A stretch of DNA of 13,652 bases from Spirochaetota bacterium. Lineage in GTDB: Bacteria; Spirochaetota; Leptospiria; Turneriellales; Turneriellaceae. How positions within the stretch are numbered: the stretch's first letter is position 1; each line of letters begins with the position of its first letter. A program made the translations under genes and the position numbers. This document shows positions 6,132 to 13,652 of the stretch, piece by piece. The stretch is from positions 1 through 13,652 of the forward strand of contig JAKQXK010000669.1 of assembly GCA_029561505.1 (NCBI GenBank). Reading direction: 5' to 3'. Below the pieces are notes generated by a model that searched no databases, was not told where the DNA came from, and saw only the letters and a list, made by a program, of their open reading frames with translations.

Positions 6132-6182
6132 TTCGACGGGCTCAGGGTGACGCGGATGCCGCGTCATAGTGAGCCCGTCGAA
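6132..6182. repeat. REP-like two-tier palindromic element between convergent genes
   Basis: Outer arms TTCGACGGGCTCA (6132-6144) and TGAGCCCGTCGAA (6170-6182) are perfect 13-bp complements. Inside, TGACGCGG (6148-6155) and CCGCGTCA (6159-6166) form a second perfect 8-bp stem with an ATG loop, separated from the outer stem by GGG/TAG bulges. The consensus CTTCGACGGGCTCAGGGTGAC closely matches a short dispersed palindromic repeat seen in intergenic regions of many unrelated bacteria. Translated in the reverse direction it gives the familiar spurious peptide HPEPVEG. Only one copy is in this window. It lies between the ends of the acyl-CoA dehydrogenase and recF genes and may also act as a bidirectional 3'-end structure. 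Confidence 0.85.
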
Positions 6183-6195
6183 CTACCACGCGGTC

Positions 6196-6209
6196 GTGCC
6201 CGCAGGCAC
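6196..6209. terminator. Small hairpin just downstream of recF
   Basis: GTGCC (6196-6200) and GGCAC (6205-6209) flank a CGCA loop, two bases beyond the recF stop. The stem is short and no T-tract follows on the - strand, so it is at best a weak terminator, perhaps acting with the larger palindrome at 6132-6182. Confidence 0.3.
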
Positions 6210-6211
6210 AG

Positions 6212-7339
6212 CTACAATTCTATATTTTGCACCGGGGCAGATTGCCCGAGGCCTTTTAAGAAATCCTGCATGCCGATCAGATCGGTAGTGGTAAAAAATA
6301 CCTGACCCACGCCACCCAGAAAATCGACGAAGCTCGCGCGACGCGTGAGATCGAGTTCGTTCAAGACATCGTCGATCAGCAGCACGGGGCGGGTCCCCAG
6401 CTTTTCTTGCATGTAGTTGAATTGTGCGAGTTTAAGTGCCAGCGCCGCAGTCCGTTTCTGGCCCTGCGAACCAACTGTCTTAATGTCGTGTTCTGCGCCG
6501 TTTGGCCCTAAAAAGAACAGCCGGTCTCGGTGCACGCCGCTCGTCGTCTGGCGCAGGCGCAGGTCATTTGCGCGGTGGTCTTTCAGCATGGCCATGTAGT
6601 CAGTAATTGATTCTACCTGCTTTGTTTCGCCCTGGTATTGCAGCGCCCATTTGTCTTTGCCGAGCGAAATCTTCTCGACGCTCGCTGCAAAAGGCGCAGC
6701 GAACTCAGGTATAAACTGGCGGCGCTTAATAAGAATTTCAGTGCCTGCCGTCGCCAGCTCGCGATCGACCGCGGCCAGCACCGCTTCGTCGGGCCGGGTT
6801 TTCAGCAATTGGCTGCGCAGCTTGAGAGCACGCTGGTAGTTTTGTAACGCGGTAAAGTACCCAGGGTAAAGCATTGAGAGCAACAGATCGATAAAGCGCC
6901 GCCGCTCGGTGTGGTCACCCGCAACGATGCGCAGGTCATCGGGTGAGAGCACGACACTCGGTATGCGCCCGATAATCGCTGCAGCGCGTTCGTTCGTTCG
7001 GCCATCGATTGCATATTTCTTGACCAAAGCAGCTTTGGCATCGTCTGGGTTTCTGCCGAAGCTAATGGCAATGCGGTGGTTGCCCGATGGCGCCGTAAAA
7101 CCCACTTCGGTGCGGTAGAAGGTAGAGCCGAACCGTATCATTTCGCGATCCATCGCGAAACGAAATGATTTCAGAAATGATGTTAATCCTATTGCTTCGA
7201 GAATTGTGGTTTTGCCGGCGCCATTCATGCCGGTAATGAAAATCAGCCCTTCGGAAAAAGTATACGCCGCTTTTTCGCTATTGCGAAAATTGACGAGCGA
7301 AAGGCTGCTGATCTTTATCTGTTGCGCTGCAGACGCCAC
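6212..7339 (-). CDS. recF: RecF, DNA replication/repair SMC-like ATPase
   Basis: A 375-residue ABC/SMC-like ATPase that acts with RecO and RecR to load RecA at single-strand gaps and help stalled forks. The opening KISSLSLVNFRN is the family's first strand. Walker A is GMNGAGKT (37-44), the ABC signature is SQGQ (291-294) in VGSQGQKRTAALALKLAQ, and Walker B is VLLIDD (Asp323, Asp324), followed by the D-loop ELD (328-330). A GVHRDRLFF block before the signature is also typical. Length is normal. The start is GTG at 7339, because the upstream frame offers no other start before the conserved N-terminus. It lies 3 bases after the dnaN stop with no clear Shine-Dalgarno, so translation is probably coupled to dnaN. 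gyrB or a DUF721 gene, which often follow recF, are absent here; the next gene is a convergent acyl-CoA dehydrogenase. Confidence 0.96.
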   Translation of the reverse strand: MASAAQQIKISSLSLVNFRNSEKAAYTFSEGLIFITGMNGAGKTTILEAIGLTSFLKSFRFAMDREMIRFGSTFYRTEVGFTAPSGNHRIAISFGRNPDDAKAALVKKYAIDGRTNERAAAIIGRIPSVVLSPDDLRIVAGDHTERRRFIDLLLSMLYPGYFTALQNYQRALKLRSQLLKTRPDEAVLAAVDRELATAGTEILIKRRQFIPEFAAPFAASVEKISLGKDKWALQYQGETKQVESITDYMAMLKDHRANDLRLRQTTSGVHRDRLFFLGPNGAEHDIKTVGSQGQKRTAALALKLAQFNYMQEKLGTRPVLLIDDVLNELDLTRRASFVDFLGGVGQVFFTTTDLIGMQDFLKGLGQSAPVQNIEL

Positions 7340-7342
7340 GCG

Positions 7343-8485
7343 TCAGATTTTCATCGGCATCACGAGCGCGATAAAATCAGGGTCATCGACGTCTTGCACA
7401 ACGAGGGGTTTATTTGAATCGTTGAGGCCAAGCCTGACGCGGGGGCAAGTCAGCGCCTTGAGAATGTCGATGAGGTAAGTGATATTAAAACCGATTTCGA
7501 GTTTTTCTCCCGAATAGTCGACTTCGATTGCGATTTCAGCCCGGCTGCCCTGACCTGAGGATTGCCCAGAGATATGCATTTTTTTATCTTCGAGCACCAT
7601 GCGGCACTGGTTCGACGGAGCTTCGGTTACGGGGCGAATCTGTTGCAGCGCTTCTATGAGTTTATCACGGCTCATTTCAATCTGCACGGCGATATCTTGC
7701 GGCAGCACGCGCTTGTAATCAGGAAACTTGCCTTCGAGCAGCCGGCTCGACAGCTGCGCGTCACCAACGCGCACAAAAAGGTCACGCTGTTCAACACCGA
7801 TCATCACTTCATCGGCGACGTCGATGAGCTTTTGCATTTCGCGTATTGCCTTCGCGTGCACGACCACGTCGGTGCCCGGGGGCAGGTTAATCGCCGCGCC
7901 GAGTTTGCGCGTGATCGCTGCGAGCCGGCGGCCGTCTGTGCCGACGAGTGTCAGCTGGTCGCCGTTGCCCTGAAAGCAGATGCCGTTATAAATATAACGG
8001 TTGTCTTCTTGAGAAATCGCGTATTGCGTTTTGCGTATCATTTCTTCGATGATTGCTGAAGAAACGGCGAATAGTTTTGCATCGCTCAGGCGATTGAGTG
8101 TCGGAAAATGCTTCGCTGAGTTGCCCGGCATAACGTACCGCGCCGAGGCGTCGCTTGTGCCACGCAGGTTAACCCGAAATGCCGCCGCGCCTTCTTCTGC
8201 GGTTTCGTCTGTTTCGACCTCGACGATCAGGTCTTTAGACACCAGCGAGCCGACGTATTCTTGAAACTGCTTCGCGGGCACGATAAACTCACCGGGTTTA
8301 CCGTCTTCAACCGGCACGGTAATGCGCGCCGTGGTTTCCATATCAGACGCGGTGATGCTAACCTGCTTTGCTTCGACTGCCACCAGCAGATTCGAGAGCA
8401 TCGTGCCCATGTCACGGTGCGGAATAATCGCGTCGATGCGGCGCACCGCCTTGTCGATCGAGTCTTTATGCGTCTGGAACTTCAT
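7343..8485 (-). CDS. dnaN: DnaN, DNA polymerase III beta subunit (sliding clamp)
   Basis: A 380-residue ring-forming clamp that tethers DNA polymerase III and many repair factors to DNA. Three clamp repeats are visible (about 1-125, 130-255 and 258-380). Family landmarks are the TDGRRLA block, EGKFPDYKRVLP, and FNITYLIDILKAL. The C-terminus ALVMPMKI is the M-P-M-R/K-hydrophobic tail that lines the partner-binding pocket. The start is the ATG at 8485; no Shine-Dalgarno is seen. Length is slightly above the common 366-370. It is the first gene of a two-gene unit with recF (3-base gap). Contrary to the widespread dnaA-dnaN-recF order, the gene upstream is divergent truA, so dnaA must lie elsewhere. 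Confidence 0.97.
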   Translation of the reverse strand: MKFQTHKDSIDKAVRRIDAIIPHRDMGTMLSNLLVAVEAKQVSITASDMETTARITVPVEDGKPGEFIVPAKQFQEYVGSLVSKDLIVEVETDETAEEGAAAFRVNLRGTSDASARYVMPGNSAKHFPTLNRLSDAKLFAVSSAIIEEMIRKTQYAISQEDNRYIYNGICFQGNGDQLTLVGTDGRRLAAITRKLGAAINLPPGTDVVVHAKAIREMQKLIDVADEVMIGVEQRDLFVRVGDAQLSSRLLEGKFPDYKRVLPQDIAVQIEMSRDKLIEALQQIRPVTEAPSNQCRMVLEDKKMHISGQSSGQGSRAEIAIEVDYSGEKLEIGFNITYLIDILKALTCPRVRLGLNDSNKPLVVQDVDDPDFIALVMPMKI

Positions 8486-8584
8486 ATGCGAAACTTAGCT
8501 TAATGAAAAGCATTGATACGACATAAAGCAAAAAAGACGTTGTAACGTGCTGGCGACCCAACCTGCGGTAAGCGGAGTCGAACC
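8486..8584. other. Divergent intergenic region between dnaN and truA
   Basis: These 99 bases must carry the promoters for dnaN (-) and truA (+). I see an A-rich run (AAAAAAG near 8530) and a small inverted repeat ACGTT-GT-AACGT at 8537-8548. No DnaA box of the TTATCCACA type is present, so nothing here suggests a replication origin. No promoter pair could be called with confidence. Confidence 0.5.
8574..8577 (+). promoter_or_regulatory. Ribosome binding site supporting the TTG start of truA
   Basis: GGAG lies 7 bases before the TTG at 8585, an ideal spacing. It is the reason for accepting the non-ATG start, which also gives the normal TruA N-terminus. Confidence 0.8.
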
Positions 8585-9397
8585 TTGAATACAGCCTTGA
8601 CGATTGAATATGACGGCGCCGCGTACTTTGGCTACCAGCGGCAGAACGGGCAGAACAGTATTCAGAGCGAACTCGAAAGGGTGTTGCAGATTATTCTGCG
8701 CCGTCCCGTACGGGCACATTGCGCCGGCCGAACAGATACGGGCGTCAATGCCCTGGGGCAGGTTATACATTTTGCCGGCGAACCACCCAAGACGCTTGAG
8801 CTGTTGATTTATGCGATGAATAGCCTGCTGCCCAAAGACATCGCGGTGCGCCATGGCGCCCTTGTGCCAGATCGCTTTCACGCCCGCTTTTCGTGTCTGC
8901 GCCGCGAATACGTCTATATTATCTACAACGCGCCATACCGACCCGGCGTGCTGGGGTATAAGGCGCTCTGGCGTCGGGGGCCGCTCGACTGGAACGCTGT
9001 GCGCGCCGCAGTGCCCCATATTCTCGGCGAAAAGAATTTTGCCTCATTTACTCAGGCCAAACTCGTCAAAAGCGGCGAACCAACAATTCGCCGTATCGAC
9101 GATCTGAGAATCATCGAAGACGGCGCATATACCTACCTGCATATACTCGGTTCGGGGTTTTTGCATAACATGATCAGAATTTTAACCGGTACTTTGTTGG
9201 ATGTCGCAATCGGGAAAACGGCACCCGCTGAGGTTGGCGAAATTCTCGCGAAACAAGACCGGCTCGGCGCCGGTGTCACGCTAAGGCCCGACGCACTGTA
9301 TTTTCTGCACGCAGAATACGAACATTATGACCAGACGGTCGCGCAGCACCATTTGAGAAAAATGCTGCTTGCCCGCGCCGCCTCGCCGGGCCGCTGA
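8585..9397 (+). CDS. truA: TruA, tRNA pseudouridine(38-40) synthase
   Basis: A 270-residue cytoplasmic enzyme that isomerises uridines 38, 39 and 40 of the tRNA anticodon stem-loop to pseudouridine. The N-terminus ALTIEYDGAAYFGYQRQ is the family opening. The catalytic Asp51 lies in GRTDTGVNALGQV. RFHARFS (97-103) with the R-x-Y motif following, and GFLHNMIR (191-198), are the other family blocks. Most homologues have G-V-H-A after the catalytic Asp; here the His is Asn, a mild deviation not expected to stop catalysis. Length is normal. The start is TTG with a GGAG seven bases upstream. It is transcribed alone: divergent from dnaN and convergent with the giant membrane-protein gene, whose stop lies only 11 bases beyond its own. 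Confidence 0.96.
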   Translation: MNTALTIEYDGAAYFGYQRQNGQNSIQSELERVLQIILRRPVRAHCAGRTDTGVNALGQVIHFAGEPPKTLELLIYAMNSLLPKDIAVRHGALVPDRFHARFSCLRREYVYIIYNAPYRPGVLGYKALWRRGPLDWNAVRAAVPHILGEKNFASFTQAKLVKSGEPTIRRIDDLRIIEDGAYTYLHILGSGFLHNMIRILTGTLLDVAIGKTAPAEVGEILAKQDRLGAGVTLRPDALYFLHAEYEHYDQTVAQHHLRKMLLARAASPGR

Positions 9398-9408
9398 CAA
9401 TTTTCGGG

Positions 9409-12400
9409 TTATTGCCACCGCGCGAATCTTTTTACCAACCTTTGCCAAACGGCCTTTATCTGATCTCCCTTCAGATTATACAGAATTAAAACCGCAATCA
9501 GCAGAAGCCCGGCAAAGGTGAGCAGTATGAACCCGACGAACTGGTTTTGCAGCCCTTCTTGAACCAGATTGGCGACTATGTCGAGAGTGAAGAATACCAC
9601 GCCCAAAAACAGATAGCTTCGCACGCGCAAAAGGGTGCCGACCAGAATACCCACGAGACACACGATGCCGAACACGAGTGAATACATCGGGTTCTGCGCT
9701 AAACCTGAGCGCATCGTCACCTGCAGCGCCGCGGGCAGATAGGCGATGAGGCCGCCGATGGTGCGCACGCGCGCCTGGTTCTCAACAGAAAGCGAATCTT
9801 TGAAAATCGTCGCGAAAAATATGATCGTGAGCCCCGCCGGAACTGCATAAAACTCTGATGAATCATACCCGGCTGCAAGCGCGACGAAGAACAGCGCAGC
9901 GTTGAGCGTAATCGCGGCCAGCGCGGCAAAGAGATGACGCTCACCGAGTCTCGACAAGATGAAGTAGAGACCGCTTGAAATAACGGAAAGCAAGGCGGTG
10001 TTCAGCGATCTGAAATTATCAACGACCAGCGCCGCGACCAAAGGTAATAGCGCCGCAAAGCGGCGCGTCGGTTCTGAGACGACCGTGAGCGAAAAGCGCC
10101 TGGCAAAAACGCTGATGCCGACGAGCGCGAAAGCGTAGCCCAGAACGAAAAAAGCATCGGTCTGCGCCGAATCTATTCGCAACATCGGCCGGGATGAATA
10201 ATAGATGCCGGCAAGCGCCATTTGAGCGATGTAGATATAACGCGTGCGTTGGGTCTGCAATGCCGCGATGACGTTGAGCGCCAGATACAGAATCAGTGCC
10301 GCAAGTGTGACGAAGCCAGCGCCGGGTAACGGGTTCGAAAGCTCGCCCGACATCGCACCCATTATGATACCGCAGCTCACAATCAATGTATCGAGGGCAG
10401 TCATGTAACCCGCGTGCTTTTCTGTATCGATTTCTTGCGCTCGTTTAATGAAGAAACTGAAAATAATCAGAAAAATAAGTACAGCGAGAAGCGTGTAAGG
10501 TGCAGCCTGAAGAAAATCAAAAGTATAGCCCATGCATGAAAGCAATAACCAACTGCCAGCAGCGATCGCGGCGCTGAGAAAAACCCCACTGAGCCACGCA
10601 AGCGCGGCGCGCGCAGGCCCACCTATAAGCGAAAGCGACAGCCTGAAATAGACAGAAACCAGCAACAAGGTCGTCACGAGACCGGCTGATCGAAAATATT
10701 CGCTGCGGGCGATGTAGCTGGCATTGGCCATGAGCATGCTTGTACCTGCAGAGAGAGCATTGGCGCTCTGGCCCTCAGTCGCGGCGTAAAAAAATGCCGC
10801 GAGAACATAGAGTGATCCCGCTGATAACAACGTGTCGGTGACAAATTTTTCTGAGATATCGAGGCGCTGCGCGATGTTTTTCGCCGGCATTGCCATGGCT
10901 ATGGCTGCAAGAACGAGAACTGGCCCCGGCCAAGGGGGATATACCGCCGTCATGTGCGCGCCACCGTGCACAATCAGCAGCCCTCCGGTAAATAAGATGA
11001 ACGCAGAGGCGCATACATTTCGTGCCCAAAGGTAAAGCGCGGCGACCAGGAGCAAAATAATTCCGGGCTCGATGCTGGCGATCTGAAACGACATCAATGC
11101 AATGAGACCTGTAAACCCAAGGCTCCATAAACCTGATTCTATGGTAACTGCGCTGTGGTTATTTGTGAAAAGTGTCTTAGTAAAGAGGCTTAGAATATTC
11201 TGTCGCCGCGTAAATACTGCGAAGACCGCCAGCACCAGAATGCCACCGGCGATACCGATGACAATATTCTGTCTGAACTGCAGGTAGGTCAAACCAGGCC
11301 TCAGCCCCAGCGAAATATTTGGGATCAGATCTGCGGCTTGCCCGGTGAACCCAGCGGGTAACCACTGCGACGCTTCTGAATAGAACTGCAGTGCCGGCCC
11401 GGTAAAGCTGCGCTCAGCAAAGACCGCAGCGAAAAAAACCGGTAAAAAAAGATAGAACAGGTGGCGAAAAGCCACATGAATCGTGTGCCCCAAAATCAAC
11501 GGATAGATCGCCAGGCCCAGGTATGCCGTTGGCGGCACAAAGGCAAAAGCCCGGTCGAAACTGATGAGCGAAACGGCGCAGGCTTCATAAGCGAGCAACG
11601 CAACCAAGCCCGTGACCCCTGTGGCCGGTACCAGAAAGTACCAACGACCTTGTGCTTCGGCGCCGAGATACGCCGCGTACCGCGGGCCATAAACCTGCAC
11701 GGCGAGAGTGATGAGCGCAATCACGGGAAACAGCAACAGAAGCCTAAGCGTTACAGTATCAACGGGTAGAGGCCTGCCGAGACGATTGATGATGGCAGTG
11801 AGCACAACCGCAGCCAAAAAAACAAAGAGCATGAAGAGCGAGCCGCGCAGGCGAAAATCAGCGAATACACGAAATTGAAAAATCGAGGCAACGAGTGCCA
11901 TGCTACCGGCCAGCGCGAAGAGCAACGGCAGCCGGTAAGAAAAATCCGGTTCGCCGATCCAATTGGCGGCGCTCAGAAGGCCCGCGGCCAGAAATACAAG
12001 GCCCGCAAACGCAGAACCTGTGCCCATGTTATTCATGCCACCACAGTCAAATGGCAGCTTCAGGCGCAGCAAAAAGACTCTGCCCGATTGTACTTGCGCT
12101 GCGGTGTTCGGGCCGCGCAGCGTTGCCGCTACAAAATAAAAGAAAAATGCCGCCGAAATGAAGTATACCGTTGCCCTGCCAAAATCGGGGACAGCAAGCA
12201 CGTTATAGAGTGCGAGCGTCGCGGCAATGCCTGCAAACGCAGAAACCGCGGCGCTGCGGTCGCGCAGCGCCCGCATGAGCATGAACACCCAGGTTGCAAG
12301 AACCCAACCAATCGGCCGCAACGGCACGCTGCGATCTGCTAAGGTCACTATCCACGATTCGGGGGCAGGCGGCGGGGTTGTAACCGCCAGCAAAGCCAGC

Positions 12401-13652
12401 GCGCCGAAACAGAGCGAGAGGTCATCGATGGGTGCACCGGGAGAAGATGCACTTGGCGGTGCAGCATGCTTTTCGAAGAGTAATCCCCCCTGAGCATACA
12501 AGACGGCCATCGCGAGAAAAATTTCGTTTGGTTGTAGAATGAACGCCGATGGCAGAGGCAGTCGTGCCACGAAGGTGAGCACGCCAATGGGCGAAAGGTA
12601 ATGCCATGTTGACCGCTCGAAGCCGGCGGCCCTGTGTATGGTAATCGCAGTCAAGAGCCCCGTCAGGGCTGCCGCGGCGTGTGGCTGTGGCGAAAAGAGC
12701 TGAGCAACGCTCGCCGAAAGGCCTGAGATAACTGCCCAATACAAAAAGATTCGCTTTTTTGAAGGGTGAAAATTGCGTGAAAACCATGGTATCAACAGCG
12801 GAAAGATAAAAAACGCGAAAACCTGCCATGCAAATTCTGCCGTCACGACGCGAGCGACGCGCAGCAAAAAAACCATCGTCAGAAAGAGCACCGCATGTAT
12901 CGCTGCGTTATGGTATTTTGTCGCGCGCAGAAATATGGCGATCGCCGGCACGATGACCAGCATGTGATAATTGAAAGGCAATGTCGAAGCGGCACGGCCG
13001 GCGAATGGCGCGGCGGCAACAATAGAAATCAGCGCAAGCATCGCGTAAGCCGCAATTTCGAGTGCGGCGAAAAAACGGCCGTGCTGCCTGTCCAGAAATC
13101 TGTGCAATAACGAAAACTGACCGAGTGCCAACACCAACGCGCCGAGGCGTAACGCACCAGAGAGATCGTCAGAAGCCGCGAGTGGCAGAGTAAAAAGCAC
13201 AAGAATCAGAATGCTAAGGGCGACCAATGAGATCGCGAGTGATAACATTGCATTTTTTGCTTCGACGATGCCAACGGCAGATAGTGTCGCGGCGCTGATC
13301 GCGATAATGAGCATCGGCAGCAAGAATGGCATCGCCGGCGACAGACCCGCCAGCGCACCAATTGCAAAAGGTACCGGCACGCAGAGTATCGCTGAAGCGT
13401 ATGGTACTTGCAGGCGCCGCGCGACTGGCAAGAGCGTGCCGAGTGTCAAAACGAGGGCAACGCCCGTTGCTGCGGCACCAGCCTCGGCCGAAACCCGCAT
13501 GATCGTTGCTGAAATGGAAAACATTAAAGGTATTAAGGCACCGGCAATCAGCAGCAGCATCTTGCCGGTACCGGCGCTCTTGCGGTGAATAAAGATACCC
13601 AAGCCCAGAAACAGCATGTGATAAACGAAGAAAGCGAATAGAATTGTGAACG
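9409..13652 (-). CDS. Giant polytopic membrane protein, function unknown (5' end outside window)
   Basis: The frame is open from the right edge of the window to TAA at 9409-9411, giving at least 1,413 residues. An ATG at 13617 exists, but the eleven codons before it are also open and continue the same hydrophobic helix (L-F-A-F-F-V-Y-H before MLFLGLGIFIH), so the true start probably lies outside. The protein is almost entirely hydrophobic spans joined by short loops, by eye several dozen helices, with no soluble domain and no recognisable transporter, kinase or protease motif. The last 200 residues contain a pattern I associate with very large uncharacterised membrane proteins (DUF2339/SCO7613-like) of other phyla: S-E-FYAVPAGLTIIF, then RVRSYLFLGVVFFTLDIVANLV, then a helix and a basic tail ending RLVKRFARWQ. 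That likeness is from memory. No role can be assigned; such proteins are guessed to act at the cell envelope. Confidence 0.85.
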   Translation of the reverse strand, partial: FTILFAFFVYHMLFLGLGIFIHRKSAGTGKMLLLIAGALIPLMFSISATIMRVSAEAGAAATGVALVLTLGTLLPVARRLQVPYASAILCVPVPFAIGALAGLSPAMPFLLPMLIIAISAATLSAVGIVEAKNAMLSLAISLVALSILILVLFTLPLAASDDLSGALRLGALVLALGQFSLLHRFLDRQHGRFFAALEIAAYAMLALISIVAAAPFAGRAASTLPFNYHMLVIVPAIAIFLRATKYHNAAIHAVLFLTMVFLLRVARVVTAEFAWQVFAFFIFPLLIPWFSRNFHPSKKRIFLYWAVISGLSASVAQLFSPQPHAAAALTGLLTAITIHRAAGFERSTWHYLSPIGVLTFVARLPLPSAFILQPNEIFLAMAVLYAQGGLLFEKHAAPPSASSPGAPIDDLSLCFGALALLAVTTPPPAPESWIVTLADRSVPLRPIGWVLATWVFMLMRALRDRSAAVSAFAGIAATLALYNVLAVPDFGRATVYFISAAFFFYFVAATLRGPNTAAQVQSGRVFLLRLKLPFDCGGMNNMGTGSAFAGLVFLAAGLLSAANWIGEPDFSYRLPLLFALAGSMALVASIFQFRVFADFRLRGSLFMLFVFLAAVVLTAIINRLGRPLPVDTVTLRLLLLFPVIALITLAVQVYGPRYAAYLGAEAQGRWYFLVPATGVTGLVALLAYEACAVSLISFDRAFAFVPPTAYLGLAIYPLILGHTIHVAFRHLFYLFLPVFFAAVFAERSFTGPALQFYSEASQWLPAGFTGQAADLIPNISLGLRPGLTYLQFRQNIVIGIAGGILVLAVFAVFTRRQNILSLFTKTLFTNNHSAVTIESGLWSLGFTGLIALMSFQIASIEPGIILLLVAALYLWARNVCASAFILFTGGLLIVHGGAHMTAVYPPWPGPVLVLAAIAMAMPAKNIAQRLDISEKFVTDTLLSAGSLYVLAAFFYAATEGQSANALSAGTSMLMANASYIARSEYFRSAGLVTTLLLVSVYFRLSLSLIGGPARAALAWLSGVFLSAAIAAGSWLLLSCMGYTFDFLQAAPYTLLAVLIFLIIFSFFIKRAQEIDTEKHAGYMTALDTLIVSCGIIMGAMSGELSNPLPGAGFVTLAALILYLALNVIAALQTQRTRYIYIAQMALAGIYYSSRPMLRIDSAQTDAFFVLGYAFALVGISVFARRFSLTVVSEPTRRFAALLPLVAALVVDNFRSLNTALLSVISSGLYFILSRLGERHLFAALAAITLNAALFFVALAAGYDSSEFYAVPAGLTIIFFATIFKDSLSVENQARVRTIGGLIAYLPAALQVTMRSGLAQNPMYSLVFGIVCLVGILVGTLLRVRSYLFLGVVFFTLDIVANLVQEGLQNQFVGFILLTFAGLLLIAVLILYNLKGDQIKAVWQRLVKRFARWQ
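13564..13575. repeat. Second copy of palindrome GCCGGTACCGGC
   Basis: This is identical to the 12-mer at 3712-3723, but here it lies within the coding sequence of the giant membrane protein. The shared GGTACC core occurs nine times in the window (starts 536, 2286, 2360, 3286, 3715, 5262, 11627, 13370, 13567), about twice random expectation. It may be coincidence. Confidence 0.45.

Noticed and set aside
5682..6167. 161-codon - strand frame crossing the end of the acyl-CoA dehydrogenase gene
   Set aside because: Its HPEPVEG start comes from translating the palindromic repeat at 6132-6182, and the rest is antisense to a certain gene.
7562..8059. 165-codon + strand frame antisense to dnaN
   Set aside because: The opposite strand encodes an unmistakable DnaN, and this product is a typical antisense shadow rich in His, Arg and Ala.
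8486..8584. Possible replication origin beside dnaN
   Set aside because: No DnaA box, no clustered repeats, no dnaA gene, and only 99 bases of unremarkable sequence.
11875..12342. 155-codon + strand frame antisense to the giant membrane protein
   Set aside because: It is Arg/Lys/Gln/Cys-rich, as expected for the complement of hydrophobic codons. No ribosome site or family similarity.

Overview
This 13.65 kb window is a compact, gene-dense piece of a bacterial chromosome with moderately high G+C content. It holds twelve supported coding regions: nine complete genes over 200 codons, two small membrane-protein genes, and two partial genes at the window edges (counted among the twelve or bounding them: the kelch-like fragment at the left and the giant membrane protein at the right). 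No rRNA, tRNA, CRISPR array, insertion sequence or phage gene was seen, and no gene-free stretch exceeds 120 bases. The gene style (DnaN/RecF/TruA sequences, kelch-like surface protein, GT-C glycosyltransferase, TraB/GumN protein) made me think of a Gram-negative, possibly a spirochaete of the Leptospirales such as Turneriella. That is a recollection-based guess and not shown by the sequence.

Layout, left to right. Bases 2-3711 (+ strand): the end of a secreted beta-propeller-like repeat protein; a polytopic GT-C glycosyltransferase whose proposed start overlaps that gene; a secreted TraB/GumN-family protein; and, coupled to it by an ATGA overlap, a DnaC/DnaI-type AAA+ ATPase with a Cys-rich N-terminus. 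Bases 3774-4822 (- strand): a likely three-gene operon of a Crp/Fnr regulator, a 32-residue single-span membrane protein and a DUF2892-type two-span membrane protein. A hairpin separates it from the converging AAA+ gene. Bases 4941-6122 (+): an acyl-CoA dehydrogenase whose start codon abuts a long perfect inverted repeat. Bases 6212-8485 (-): dnaN then recF, only 3 nt apart, with neither dnaA nor gyrB beside them. Bases 8585-9397 (+): truA with a TTG start and a good Shine-Dalgarno. Bases 9409-13652 (-): at least 1,413 codons of one giant, almost wholly hydrophobic membrane protein whose beginning lies outside the window.

Functional themes: replication and repair (DnaN, RecF and the helicase-loader-like ATPase), translation (TruA), lipid metabolism (acyl-CoA dehydrogenase), cell envelope (kelch-like protein, glycosyltransferase, TraB/GumN protein, giant membrane protein), and one small regulatory operon that looks redox- or stress-related. 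No complete new defence or mobile system is evident. The points most worth checking are the inverted repeat at the acyl-CoA dehydrogenase start, the Crp/Fnr-microprotein-DUF2892 operon with its GTGAC/GTCAC palindrome, the Zn-ribbon-like loader ATPase, and the giant membrane protein.
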